Assembly (NCBI GenBank): GCA_039105265.1
Contig: JAPFFF010000023.1
Location: forward strand, 62,001-126,000
Direction: 5' to 3'
Length of the DNA stretch: 64,000 bases
DNA from: Tritrichomonas musculus
Taxonomy: Eukaryota; Parabasalia; Tritrichomonadida; Tritrichomonadidae
Shown here: positions 51,608-61,491 of the stretch, piece after piece
Position numbering within the stretch: the first letter of the stretch is position 1
Layout: each line of letters begins with the position of its first letter
The notes under the pieces: generated by a model
Database searches by the model: none
What the model was told of the DNA's origin: nothing
What the model saw: only the letters and a program-made list of their open reading frames with translations
Made by a program: the position numbers and the translations under genes

Positions 51608-51889
51608 TTAGTTTTGTTATTATTTTGTTATTCTATATATTAAAAATAAAATTTATATTATTTTATGCTTTTTTTTTTTTTTTTTTTTACAAAACAAATA
51701 TCTTCAAATTTATGTTTATTAATCACAAATTGATCTTTCTCTGTATTCAAAGATTATATCATCATCATTCAATGTTTTATATTAATGTCATTATCTATCT
51801 GAGTAATGTAGTTACAATTTACTTTTCATTCGAAATTTTTAAATAAAAAAAAAAAAAAAAAAAAAATCTATAAACAACTGATTCTCATA
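51608..51889. other. short intergenic region with T20 and A22 tracts
   Basis: Contains a 20-base T run (51669-51688) and a 22-base A run (51845-51866). No gene. Confidence 0.7.
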
Positions 51890-51904
51890 TTACTGGTAAT
51901 CACT

Positions 51905-52195
51905 TTCATTTGGATTATTTTCATTTTCATTTGGATCATTTTCATTTGGATCATTTTCATTTGGATTATTTTCATTTGGATTATTTTCATTTGGATTATT
52001 TTCATTTGGATTATTCATTTTCATTTGGATTATTTTCATTTGGATTATTTTCATTTGGATTATTTTCATTTTCATTTGGATTATTTTCATTTGGATTATT
52101 TTCATTTGGATTATTCATTTTCATTTGGATCATTTTCATTTGGATTATTTTCATTTTCATTTGGATCATTTTCATTTTCATTTGGATCGCTTTCA
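51905..52195 (-). repeat. Asn/Pro/Glu-coding tandem repeat (15/21-base units)
   Basis: Units of ATTTGGATTATTTTC (15 bases; NPNEN on the minus strand) with 21-base variants containing an extra TTTCAT. Some carry ATC for ATT (Asp for Asn). Length changes that are not multiples of three (for example GGATTATTCATTTTC) put parts of the array in different frames. Confidence 0.9.
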
Positions 52196-54318
52196 CTTAT
52201 TGTGTCCAATAGACAATTCAAATCGTCATCATCACTATCGCCATAAAAGTTATTTAGCTGATGCATGTAACGATTTGTCTGGTCGTTTTCTTGTCTATCC
52301 ACATCATTCACAGCATCGTCTAAAAGCGTATTAATAAAAAGATCATCTTCATAATTATCGTTATCGTTGTTGATACCGATATCGTTAACGTTATCTTCTT
52401 GATTGTCCTGAAAGTCAGGATAGTTTCGAACTCTCGCCAAGGCGTTTCTCATGAATTCCAAACGTCCAAATAAAGTCGAATTCAGTTGATTTTCATTACT
52501 TGGGCCAATTTCTTCAACGTTCATCACCTTGTAACCTCTCATTTTAACGATCAACTCATTCAATTTCTGATCGTTCATGATGTAAGGTTCTTTTGTGACT
52601 CTGTCTCGACACCTCAGAATGTAACCGCCCTCGTCTATCAAAATTTTCAAAGCACCAGTGTTCAAGCAAAAAACCGCCAAAAGAATCAAGTCGTCAATTT
52701 CGACGAATTCTTTGTTTCCAACGGGCTCCATGTTCTGTGACAACATGCATTCGTCATCGCAATAACAAGACGTTGAAATGTAATTAAATTTTGGATTGTG
52801 TAAGCGAACTTCACCGTCGTTATTAACATGACAATGTTTAGCACAAAACTTGCAGCATCCTTCAGTATGTTTTGGATAACAATTCCTGCATTCGTACCAC
52901 TTTTGCTTGATGAATTTCTCGCCATACAAAACTTTGGAGCAGCAAGAATTGTAAAGAGACAAAAATTGGACATGATTAACAATGATCCACTTCAAAATGT
53001 CATTTTTTTGGTACAAAATGGCATCATTCAAAAAGTCGATGGGACTGCCTGAATAACGATCAAGTAAAGTTCTGAATATTTCAATGTTCCCGCCAATTAT
53101 CGATGGCCTGATCAAGTTCTTATCAAACTTGAAATGATGGAAAAGCGTCTCGCAATTTAGTAAGAAATATTTGAAGCACTTAATTGACGACGCAATCATG
53201 CTTACTTGAAAGAGAAGAGTGAATTTCTCTTTATTAGTAAATGCATCGGTATGTGCAATGTTCATCTGTTGGAGGGATCCAATGTCGTCATCTTTGATGA
53301 TTGAAATTATAATTTCAAGCGATTTTTTATGGGAATGAAATATATGATAAAATGAATCAATTTCATTAAAATAGGAGCTTAGATTGGTATCTAATAAATA
53401 ATTTGATCGTGAATTAAAATAAAATGGGTCAAAATGCGAAATTTTCATTAATAAATATTTCAATAAAATAGTATTGAATGTTGGAAGAAAAAGATTGGAA
53501 TTTATATTCTTTTGAAAATCGTTGTATATTTCTGGATCATTTTTAACTATTTGTAAATATTTCTCGGCATTGAGTGGATCAGCTATGCATGCGGAATATA
53601 TTATATGAGTCACTGACGAAGAATAGCCAGGTCTGTATTTTATTTGATGAGTATATTCTTTAGTTTCTTCGTTTGTTTCATCAGAAACAACGACTTTAGT
53701 GATTTCATTGATTTCTTGATTATTATCTGTATTTGTTTTATTATCATTTTCAATATCAGCATTTGTTTCTTTTTTATCATCCTTTTCTGTTATAATTTCA
53801 TTATTATTTTCATTTGAATTTGAATTTTCATTGTGATTAGTATTGGAGTTAGTTGTGTTATCATTTGTGGTATCGTCTTCATAATCACTATCACTTTCAT
53901 CATCAGAATTGCATTGTAGTTGTCCAATTGAAAAAACTTGTTTGCGTAATGATCTCAATTCTTTAAAAATTGGATCTTTCAAAAAATCGTTATAATGGTT
54001 TCTATATTTTTCTGTTTTCTTTATAAGAACAGGTATTTGAAGATAATTTGCCGAGTATTCAAGGAAGTCAATATTGAGTCGATTAATAAAAATGCGTTTA
54101 TAATTAAACAAATCTGCAATAAGCTGAAAATCATCATAAATATGTTCATAATCAAGATTTATTGTATTTTCTTCTTCTTGATTATTTAATAAGTCTGATA
54201 TTTTTTGGGAATGCTTCAAGGTTAAATCACGAGAAAATGTATATGTATCCTCATTGTGTTTAATTGTAATTAGTAAGTCATCTCTCGGAGGAGTATTTTC
54301 AAGAAAAATGCAAAGCAT
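52111..54318 (-). CDS. BTB/ankyrin-like (DUF3447-type) protein with UBR-box-like zinc module
   Basis: 735 residues. The N-terminal 130 look like a BTB/POZ-like fold (LLITIKHNEDTYTFSRDLTL, ISDLLNN, FLEYSANYLQIPVLI), followed by an Asn/Glu/Asp-rich spacer (about 140-210). Residues about 225-460 are degenerate ankyrin-like (DUF3447 style: DDIGSLQQMNIAHTDAF, SIIGGNIEIFRTLLDRYSG, DAILYQKNDILKWIIVNH). Residues about 470-525 are Cys/His-rich: KWYECRNC, EGCCKFCAKHCH, VRLHNPKF, TSCYCDDEC, the spacing of a UBR box that reads N-degrons. An acidic tail ends in NPNE repeats, where a stop at 52111 cuts the array while the repeats continue in other frames to about 51890. The ATG at 54318 is divergent from the DDB1-like gene. 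Confidence 0.8.
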   Translation of the reverse strand: MLCIFLENTPPRDDLLITIKHNEDTYTFSRDLTLKHSQKISDLLNNQEEENTINLDYEHIYDDFQLIADLFNYKRIFINRLNIDFLEYSANYLQIPVLIKKTEKYRNHYNDFLKDPIFKELRSLRKQVFSIGQLQCNSDDESDSDYEDDTTNDNTTNSNTNHNENSNSNENNNEIITEKDDKKETNADIENDNKTNTDNNQEINEITKVVVSDETNEETKEYTHQIKYRPGYSSSVTHIIYSACIADPLNAEKYLQIVKNDPEIYNDFQKNINSNLFLPTFNTILLKYLLMKISHFDPFYFNSRSNYLLDTNLSSYFNEIDSFYHIFHSHKKSLEIIISIIKDDDIGSLQQMNIAHTDAFTNKEKFTLLFQVSMIASSIKCFKYFLLNCETLFHHFKFDKNLIRPSIIGGNIEIFRTLLDRYSGSPIDFLNDAILYQKNDILKWIIVNHVQFLSLYNSCCSKVLYGEKFIKQKWYECRNCYPKHTEGCCKFCAKHCHVNNDGEVRLHNPKFNYISTSCYCDDECMLSQNMEPVGNKEFVEIDDLILLAVFCLNTGALKILIDEGGYILRCRDRVTKEPYIMNDQKLNELIVKMRGYKVMNVEEIGPSNENQLNSTLFGRLEFMRNALARVRNYPDFQDNQEDNVNDIGINNDNDNYEDDLFINTLLDDAVNDVDRQENDQTNRYMHQLNNFYGDSDDDDLNCLLDTISESDPNENENDPNENENNPNENDPNENE

Positions 54319-54394
54319 TTCTCAAAATTTTCTTTTCAATTTATTTTATGACGAAAAATTTTCATATCCAAAGAAAAAGTTTTGGTTTTAAAAA
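54319..54394. promoter_or_regulatory. 76-base divergent promoter
   Basis: Between the ankyrin/UBR-like and DDB1-like genes. AAAAAGTTTTGG (54375-54386) lies about 10-20 bases upstream of the plus-strand ATG. Confidence 0.4.
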
Positions 54395-57300
54395 ATGTTA
54401 TCATACACTTGCTCACCTCCTGGATCAATTATCTATTCAAAATATGGGCATTTTTTATCATCAGAAGAAAATCATTTAGTTATTGTTAAACCGCATTCAG
54501 TTTCATATTATTTGGCAAATCAGATTTATGAATCAGCTGATCCTGATGTCGAGCTTCCATTTGAAGCTACAATAATTGGTGCACATATGTTTACGCTTCC
54601 TTCTCGCCAATGTTCTAGTATTGCACTTATAACGCTTGATTTAACTCTGATTATATTATCATCTCCATTTTCAAAAGAAGGAGGACAAAACGCTGAAGAA
54701 GATGAGCAAGACATTCCAATTGAAAGAACGGTTTGTGATCAAATACGAAGTACACATGTTATTCCATCAAGATATTCGCCTTTATTTGCATCTTCGAATA
54801 ATCAACTTTATATCTCTGTTTATCCAAATTCACTTTGTGTTATCACATTCAGTGATGTTAATTCTTCAGTTGTACTCGAAAAAAATGAAATTCACTTTTT
54901 CAAATTCCTTCCTCGCTTTTTATACGGAAATTCAGAAAAACAAAAGATTTTCGCATTTGATACAGTTGATAATACTATCAAAATAATAGATTTAGGGAAA
55001 GTACCAGCTGCTCTCGAAGAACAATCATATGATAGTTCTTCGCTTCTCTTTACAGAACGAATCCCAATTACGGATGAAAATGGAGCAGATATTGATGTTG
55101 ATTACTTTATTATGAAAAACGATCAATTTTTAATTTTCAGCAATACAGAATTATTTATTCTAGATACGAAAGAGCGATTTCCGCTTCCAAATACTTCAGG
55201 AGTAATTGGAGTTTCAAATACTATTCCTAATTTACTCTATATTTCATTCAGAGACGGCGATCTAGTAATATTCGATCAATCAAGTAAGCAATTCATTGAA
55301 ATTGCCAAATTAAGGTCATTTACCTCAATTGTACCGATAGAAAACGGCGATGTGTTGCTATTTTCACGAAATGAGCAACCACTAATCTACAATGTTGACC
55401 AAAAAGTAGAAAAATTCACCTTTTCAAACCAAATGGTCAATATATTGGCCCAAACGATCGTTCCACATAGTCTTCCTGGTCACGAGCAGCTAGTTCTCGC
55501 CAACAAGGACGAACTTGTCTCCTACGGCGAAGGTCTTCCATTCAATACAAGTACGATAACAAGTTTGAATGGCGGCCGTTTATTTATGGTTGGTGACTTT
55601 GTTCTTGTATCGACCAGCAACCAAACGGTCGTCCTCAGTCGTGATGGCGGCGATGACATTTCCTCAAATTCACTTTTTGAGACGAACGATACGACTGTTG
55701 GTTTCTTTGAGTATGAAGTATCGTCAGTTGTCTGGCACATTCAATGTTGCTCCAAGAAAGTTGTTGCTGTCAATTCGAATTCGAACGAAGTTGTCAAATT
55801 TGACATAGAAATTCAACATGCTGCACTTTCGCCTTCATCGAACTCGATCATTGTTGCCTCCAATGTTTTGAATGTACTCAAATTTGATGGAAGTACGTTT
55901 TCGGTTTCTTTGAAAATTGAGATGGATGATGAAATTTCCTCAATTTGTGTCTGTTTCCAGAAGTTCTTGATCGTTTCTCTGTGGAAGAATTTGGCGGTTT
56001 TCGTGTATGACGTTGAGAGTGGCCAAAAGTTGTCTGAATTTAACACGAGTCAGGCCAATTCTAAGTTTGTCGTTCGTTCGATCTGTGAGTCGCATGGATT
56101 TGTCTTCTTTGGGACATCGCGAGGCGACCTCATCTGTGCCCTTCTTAATGAAGAAAGCGGCCAACTTGTTGAAGTTTGTCATTCGCACATTTCAACGTCA
56201 ACCGTCAATCTTTCATCGGTCATTGTCAACGGAGAGGAGCGTGTCTGTGTCTGCTCGGACAACACGTGCCTCGTCCGCGTCGACCCAGACAGGAAGGCGA
56301 TGATCGTCTGCCCAACAAACCTCGGCCAGACTCGTTTTATATCACAAGTCAGTGCAAATGAAGGTGACAGAGTTGCCGTCCTCGGAGACTCGAGTGTTCT
56401 TCTTGGCGACTTCGGTGAGAGAAGGATCATTCGCGTCAATAGGAAGAAATTGAATTCAACCGTTTTGAAGCTTCTATCGGTCAATTCAATTCAAAATTAC
56501 GTTGTTGCTTTATTAAAGAATGAGCTCGTTGTTATTGACACTCTTCCTTTTGAGATTGTCAGCACTATTCCACTTGATTCGAACTTCAACTACACGAACT
56601 TTTGTTCCTTCGAGTTTGGCGAAGATGTCATCATTGCGGTTTGTGGCGGTTTGAAGACGATAGACAAAGAAAAGTTCAGTGAAAACGGTTTGATTTTATT
56701 TGTTAAAAACTTCAATGAAATTGTCGAAAATTCGACAATTTCAACAAAGGGACTTCCAACCGCCGTCGCTTTTGTTAACAATGCACTTTTTGTCGCATCA
56801 GGACCAACGATAGCCCGTTATTCTGTCTCAAAAGAGCTTCAGTTCACATTGGCAAAAGAGGCGCCTGGAATGATGCTTACTTCTGAGCTTATTGTTAACC
56901 ATCCAACCGCCGAAACAGTCAATATAGCTATCGTTGATGCATTCAAGTCCGTCGCCGTTTTCGATTTCAACCTGCATAGAATAGCAACCGACTTTTTGGC
57001 TAAATATTTGGTCGCAGGATGTAATGAATCAGAAAATTCGTTTTTGGCCACAGATTCAAGAGGTGGTGTTTACTTGATGAAGGTTTCCGAGGACCGCGTC
57101 AATGTAGAGGCAAGAATGAGCCTTGGAGAGACAGTTACGGGCATTTTACCTTGGAGACCGGTCAATCAAGATATATTAAATAATTGCGGAATTTTTTCGG
57201 CTGTTTCTAGTAGAGGTTCCATTGTTGCATTCTTGACTAGAATCGATCAGAAGCTGTTCGGCTCAATGGAGAAGCTGCAGAAGGCGATGGAATCTTATAT

Positions 57301-57517
57301 GATACAAAATGGCGAATTATCGCATTCTACTTACAGATGCATTTACAGTCCTGCTTACAAGGAGTCTTATGTTGGTTACGTTGATGCGAACTTCTTGTCA
57401 GGAATCTTGGAATTTGAAGAAGAGGATAGAAATAAGTTAATTGCAGATAACGGAATTGATAATTTTGATGCAATATATGAATTTTTAGGTTTATTGGAAG
57501 AACTTAATATTCAGTAA
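54395..57517 (+). CDS. DDB1/CPSF-A family protein, DDB1-like
   Basis: 1040 residues, near the length of DDB1 (1140). The whole protein is beta-strand-rich with WD-like repeats in three propellers, no membrane segment. The C-terminal domain is the clearest part: GIFSAVSSRGSIVAFLTRID, then MEKLQKAMESYM, then STYRCIYSPAYKESYVGYVDANFLSGILEF, matching the CPSF-A C-terminal region of DDB1 in which an FxGxxNGxIGxV strand is followed by a helix, a WRSF..... segment, and GFIDGDLIESFLDI. DDB1 bridges CUL4 to substrate receptors; SF3B3 and CPSF160 are the close relatives. The helical end ELLEELNI suits DDB1. Local GC is higher in the C-terminal half. Confidence 0.7.
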   Translation: MLSYTCSPPGSIIYSKYGHFLSSEENHLVIVKPHSVSYYLANQIYESADPDVELPFEATIIGAHMFTLPSRQCSSIALITLDLTLIILSSPFSKEGGQNAEEDEQDIPIERTVCDQIRSTHVIPSRYSPLFASSNNQLYISVYPNSLCVITFSDVNSSVVLEKNEIHFFKFLPRFLYGNSEKQKIFAFDTVDNTIKIIDLGKVPAALEEQSYDSSSLLFTERIPITDENGADIDVDYFIMKNDQFLIFSNTELFILDTKERFPLPNTSGVIGVSNTIPNLLYISFRDGDLVIFDQSSKQFIEIAKLRSFTSIVPIENGDVLLFSRNEQPLIYNVDQKVEKFTFSNQMVNILAQTIVPHSLPGHEQLVLANKDELVSYGEGLPFNTSTITSLNGGRLFMVGDFVLVSTSNQTVVLSRDGGDDISSNSLFETNDTTVGFFEYEVSSVVWHIQCCSKKVVAVNSNSNEVVKFDIEIQHAALSPSSNSIIVASNVLNVLKFDGSTFSVSLKIEMDDEISSICVCFQKFLIVSLWKNLAVFVYDVESGQKLSEFNTSQANSKFVVRSICESHGFVFFGTSRGDLICALLNEESGQLVEVCHSHISTSTVNLSSVIVNGEERVCVCSDNTCLVRVDPDRKAMIVCPTNLGQTRFISQVSANEGDRVAVLGDSSVLLGDFGERRIIRVNRKKLNSTVLKLLSVNSIQNYVVALLKNELVVIDTLPFEIVSTIPLDSNFNYTNFCSFEFGEDVIIAVCGGLKTIDKEKFSENGLILFVKNFNEIVENSTISTKGLPTAVAFVNNALFVASGPTIARYSVSKELQFTLAKEAPGMMLTSELIVNHPTAETVNIAIVDAFKSVAVFDFNLHRIATDFLAKYLVAGCNESENSFLATDSRGGVYLMKVSEDRVNVEARMSLGETVTGILPWRPVNQDILNNCGIFSAVSSRGSIVAFLTRIDQKLFGSMEKLQKAMESYMIQNGELSHSTYRCIYSPAYKESYVGYVDANFLSGILEFEEEDRNKLIADNGIDNFDAIYEFLGLLEELNIQ

Positions 57518-57600
57518 AAGCGTTTTTTTATTTATATCTATTTATAAAAATTTTTTTAATTCGTTTCATGAATAATTAATTATATTTTATTCGACCAATT

Positions 57601-57608
57601 AAACTTTC
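57601..57608 (+). promoter_or_regulatory. AAACTTTC element before the dead kinase gene
   Basis: AAACTTTC 24 bases upstream of the ATG at 57632, a remnant of the same promoter element found before live genes. Confidence 0.3.
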
Positions 57609-58779
57609 AATTTTTTATAAATCTGTTGCTAATGGATACTGATTTCAGAGAGTTTCAAGAACTTTTCCAAAAGCATAATATTAAGATGAAAAACTTGTAT
57701 TTGCAAGAAACCTTTTATAAATGCAGTTTTCTTTTGATGACAAGTACTTAACAAAAAAGTATTAACGAATCCAAGCAAATCAAAAATAATTATAATTGAT
57801 GAATATCAAAGAGATGAAAAAGAATATCACTTTATATGTTTTGATTACCAATTCATTATAATTTCTAAAAATAATAGCCTTTTTGACGATTTTCTTTCTA
57901 AAAATGAAGATTCAGAAAAGTATTTTCTAAAGCAAGGTTCGATTTCAAACGAAAAAGATTTTAATTTTTCCATTGAAATTAATAATTTTACATCTATGTT
58001 TAAAATAGAAAATGACACAATCCGATCATTCTGGAAAGTGATATCTCCAAGCATAATTGGTTTTTTAATCAAGCAAAGCTACAAAAACTCGCGAATAAAT
58101 CGTGATTCAATTCCAAAACAAGAAAAAATAAATTTTTCAGACGAAATTTACTTCAAAATACGAAATCTCGGCAATGGAGCAGATATATGCAATGAAACTT
58201 CCATTCAACAATTATAATGAATTAATTGAAAGGGAACAGAAAAACTACTCAAAAATTCAATTCTCTCTAATTGTCCGTTATTACGGTTATATTGAAAAAG
58301 TTGATAAACAAAAATATCTTCTGCTTGAGTATGTTGATGGTCATTCATTGGACGGTTTTGACACGTCAAAATTGAATTATAAAGAAAAATTGAATATAAT
58401 CTTTGAATTGATGCTGACAATTCAATACATCCACTCAAACGAGTTCATTTAGAGATACATCTACCCAAACAACGTCATCATCAACCGAGAAAAAGACGCG
58501 ATTCCCATTGATTTTGACCGTTTAATAAGAATTGAGGACCAAAAAACATTCGATTTCAATCACGTAAACGGACCACCCGAACTTTTTCTGACATCTGCAC
58601 GTTAGGATACATCATGCATTATGTGTTACTCGGAAGGATTCCAGTTGAAAAAAGTCCAAATCCAAACAAAAATGAAAACTTAAATGAAAATAAAAACTTA
58701 AATTCGAATGAAAATTTGAATGAAAATGCAAACTTAAATGAAAATAAAAACTTAAGTGAGAATGTGAATTTAGATGAGA

Positions 58780-58970
58780 ATGTGAGTGTTGTGAATTTAA
58801 GTGAGAATGTGAGTGTTGTGAATTTAAGTGAGAATGTGAGTGTTGTGAATTTAAGTGAGAATGTGAGTGTTGTGAATTTAAGTGAGAATGTGAGTGTTGT
58901 GAATTTAAGTGAGAATGTGAGTGTTGTGAATTTAAGTGAGAATGTGAGTGTTGTGAATTTAGATTTGGAC
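58780..58970 (+). repeat. 27-base minisatellite (NLSENVSVV)
   Basis: About seven nearly identical copies of a 27-base unit (GAATTTAAGTGAGAATGTGA plus GTGTTGT), keeping frame and coding NLSENVSVV. The first and last copies are slightly different (LDENVSVV, NVSVVNLDLD). Confidence 0.9.
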
Positions 58971-59932
58971 GCGAGAAATGACTTGGATAGTTTGGATGAA
59001 AATTCGAAGGAAAGAATGATTCTTGAATCATGTTTTATAGTTGATCAAGAGAAGAGGCCAACTATAAATGAGTTGATATTTTTGTTTTATCGTAATTTTC
59101 TGTCAGGAAAGGAGCAAGAAAGAGGAATCAAAGAGCAGGAATTAATTGCTCTTTTTGAAATGAATTCAATGAAATTGAATGATAAAGCTGGCTTGTTTAC
59201 ATGTGGACTCATATATGAAGAAGGTCTTTATGTTGAGCGTGGCATGAAGAAAGCGATTCATTATTACGAGCTTGCCACAGACTTGCATCACAAAGACGCG
59301 CAGTATAATCTTGGAGTTTTTTATGATGAATGCAAATTTGTCGCTCGAGATGCTGCAAAGTCGATTCATTATTATCAACTTTCTGCCGATCAAGGACATC
59401 CTGGTGCTCAACACAATCTTGGTGTTTTTTACGATGAAGGCGAAGATGTTGATCAAGACATTTGAAAAGCAATTCATTATTGCGAGCTTGCAGCAAGTCA
59501 GAATCATGTTGAAGCGATTCTCAAGATGAAAGAGCTCTTTATTATTGTCAACTTGCAGCAGAACTAAATGACGCTGATGCGCATTTTAATCTTGGTGTAT
59601 TATTATATGAAAAAGGAGAAGGAGTGGAGCAAGGCATAAATAAAGTTCTTCATTATTATCAACTTGCATCGGAACAAAATCATTCAGGTGCGCAATTTAA
59701 TCTTGGTGTATTATTATATGAAAAACGAGATATTTATAAAGCTCTTCATTATTGCAAGCTTGCATCGGAACAAAATGAATCAAAAGCGCAATTTAATCTT
59801 GGTGAAATTTATAATGAAGGAGAAGGAATTCCGCGTGATGTAGAACAAGCAATTCATTATTATAAATTGGCAGCTGATCAAAATAATGTTGATGACAATT
59901 CAATCTTGGTTATAACATTAATAAAGCTATTC

Positions 59933-60411
59933 TTTATTATCAACTTGCTGCAAATCAAGGACATTCTGATGCACAGTACAATCTTGGTGTTCTTTATGCA
60001 CATGGAATTGAAGTTCATAAAGCTGTTAAAAAAGCTATTCATTATTATCAACTTGCATCTAAAAATAACGAGCTAAAGCGCAATTTAATTTTGGTGTGAT
60101 TTATGATGAAGGTGATGTAGTTCCTCGAAATGTTAATAAAGCAATTCATCATTATAAATTGGCAGCTGATCAAAATGATTCTGATGCACAATACAATCTT
60201 GGTATTCTTTATGCGAAAGGGATTGATATTAAAAAGGATATTGACAAAGCTATTTATTATTATTAACTTGCTGAAAATCAAGGACATTCTGATGCACAAT
60301 ACAATCTTGGTGTTCTTTATGCACATGGAATTGAAGTTCATAAAGATGTTAAAAAAGCTATTCATTATTATCAACTTGCATCTAAAAATAACGAGCTAAA
60401 GCGCAATTTAA
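59933..60411 (+). repeat. 156-base direct duplication in the Sel1 region
   Basis: 59933-60088 and 60256-60411 are near-identical (about four differences), offset by 323 bases, each covering about one and a half Sel1 repeats and ending CGCAATTTAA. A recent internal duplication after or near the time of decay. Confidence 0.8.
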
Positions 60412-60439
60412 CTGGTTGTAATAAAGCCATTAATTATTA

Positions 60440-60583
60440 AACTGGTAGTCATTTTGGCATACAACTCAATTTTCAATTTATTATTGAAAACTAATAATTA
60501 TTTATTTCAAAATTGAGTTGATTATTTTCATTTTTCAATACTATTCAGAAAAATTGAGTTGTATGCAAAAATGACTACCAGTT
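60440..60583. mobile_element. 144-bp Tc1/mariner-type MITE with TA target duplication
   Basis: Terminal inverted repeats of 34 bases: 60440-60473 (starting AACTGGTAGTCATTTT) and 60550-60583 (its complement) with one mismatch. The element is flanked by TA at 60438-60439 and 60584-60585. Removing the element and one TA yields a continuous Sel1 reading (NKAINYYKLSS), so the insertion site is exact. It has no open frame and must have been moved by a transposase elsewhere. Confidence 0.9.
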
Positions 60584-60880
60584 TATAAACTTTCTTCAGA
60601 TAATGAACATTCAAATGCACAATTTAGTCTTGCTGTTATTTATAACCAAGGGAAAGATGTTCCTCGAGATTTTAAAAAAAAGCCATTTTTTATTATAATA
60701 AAGCAGCGAAGAATGGCCATTCAGGAGCTCTTTATATTCTCGGTTTTATTTATCAGCAAGGAATCAATTTATTATGGAAAGAAAATAGAAAATCAAACTA
60801 GAAAAGAAAAAATCAAAGAAATAGATAATAGAACAGTTATTAACTCAAGTTTTTATGAAGCATTTGATGATGTTAAATAA

Positions 60881-61491
60881 AATTCATAATTATATGATAT
60901 GAATAAAAAAATTTTTTTAATTGATGAATATTTAATAATGTTTTATGAATTTCTTGGGAATTTAAGTTCTTTTTTTTTTTTAGGATCATTATTCTTGAAA
61001 TAATGTTGAAATAAAAAGGTTATAAAAAAATTTTAAAAAATATGCAATATCGAATAATGTTTTCAAAATATATGAAACAATTTTACTTTTATAATATTGA
61101 ATATATATTCATATTTCAATATGCTTTTATTTATTGATATTATTTATATTTATAATCATATTATTAAATTATAGATTAATATTGGTGAATTATTTTATTA
61201 TTATTGAGATTTTTAGCAATTTGTGTAAATTTATTTGAGAGCTTTATATAATTAACCTTTTTGAAAAGCATTATATGAAAAAAAAATATTAACGGTGAGT
61301 TTTCACCATATACTTGAAATATTTAAAAGCTCTATAAATTTATTTGAATGAGGCCAAATTTTATAAAAATGTCAATTACGATGTAATAAAAATAAATTCG
61401 AATTTATTTATATTGATGAAGAGAAAGAGTAGAAAAAAACAGTAATTTTTTTGTATCTATAAATGTCACTTTTTTCTTTAAAAAGTGATTA
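60881..61491. other. AT-rich intergenic region
   Basis: Gene-free spacer after the dead kinase gene. Only A/T-rich sequence and short T runs are seen. Confidence 0.6.
61467..61486 (+). promoter_or_regulatory. palindromic CACTTTTTT...AAAAAGTG element
   Basis: CACTTTTTTCTTTAAAAAGTG-type palindrome five bases before the phosphatase ATG, a variant of the AACTTTTT/AAAAAGTT pair seen before other genes. Confidence 0.4.

Larger units (their letters stand above)
57632..60880 (+). pseudogene. dead TKL-kinase plus Sel1-repeat gene
   Basis: The ATG at 57632 opens MDTDFREFQELFQKHNIKMK, with a stop after 39 codons. Further pieces in changing frames follow: a helical N-terminal region (to about 58130), a kinase-like domain (FKIRNLGNG about 58153, YAMKLPFNNYNELIE about 58186, LLLEYVDGHSLDGF about 58320, then a degraded catalytic loop reading YPNNVIINRE, and PIDFDRLI about 58510), an NLSENVSVV minisatellite (about 58780-58970), and many Sel1 repeats (59160-60860; for example GLIYEEGLYVERGMKKAIHYYELA). 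At least seven stops or frame changes break it. A MITE interrupts the Sel1 part at 60440-60583. It is a relative of the live kinase at 16460-18958 and shows that family's expansion and loss. Confidence 0.8.

Noticed and set aside
51910-52334. Plus-strand frames reading HFHLDYF and similar
   Set aside because: They are shadows of the NPNE repeat read on the wrong strand, with no independent start signal.
58612-59031. Minus-strand frame with repeated LNSQHSHSH
   Set aside because: Shadow of the 27-base minisatellite in the dead kinase gene.
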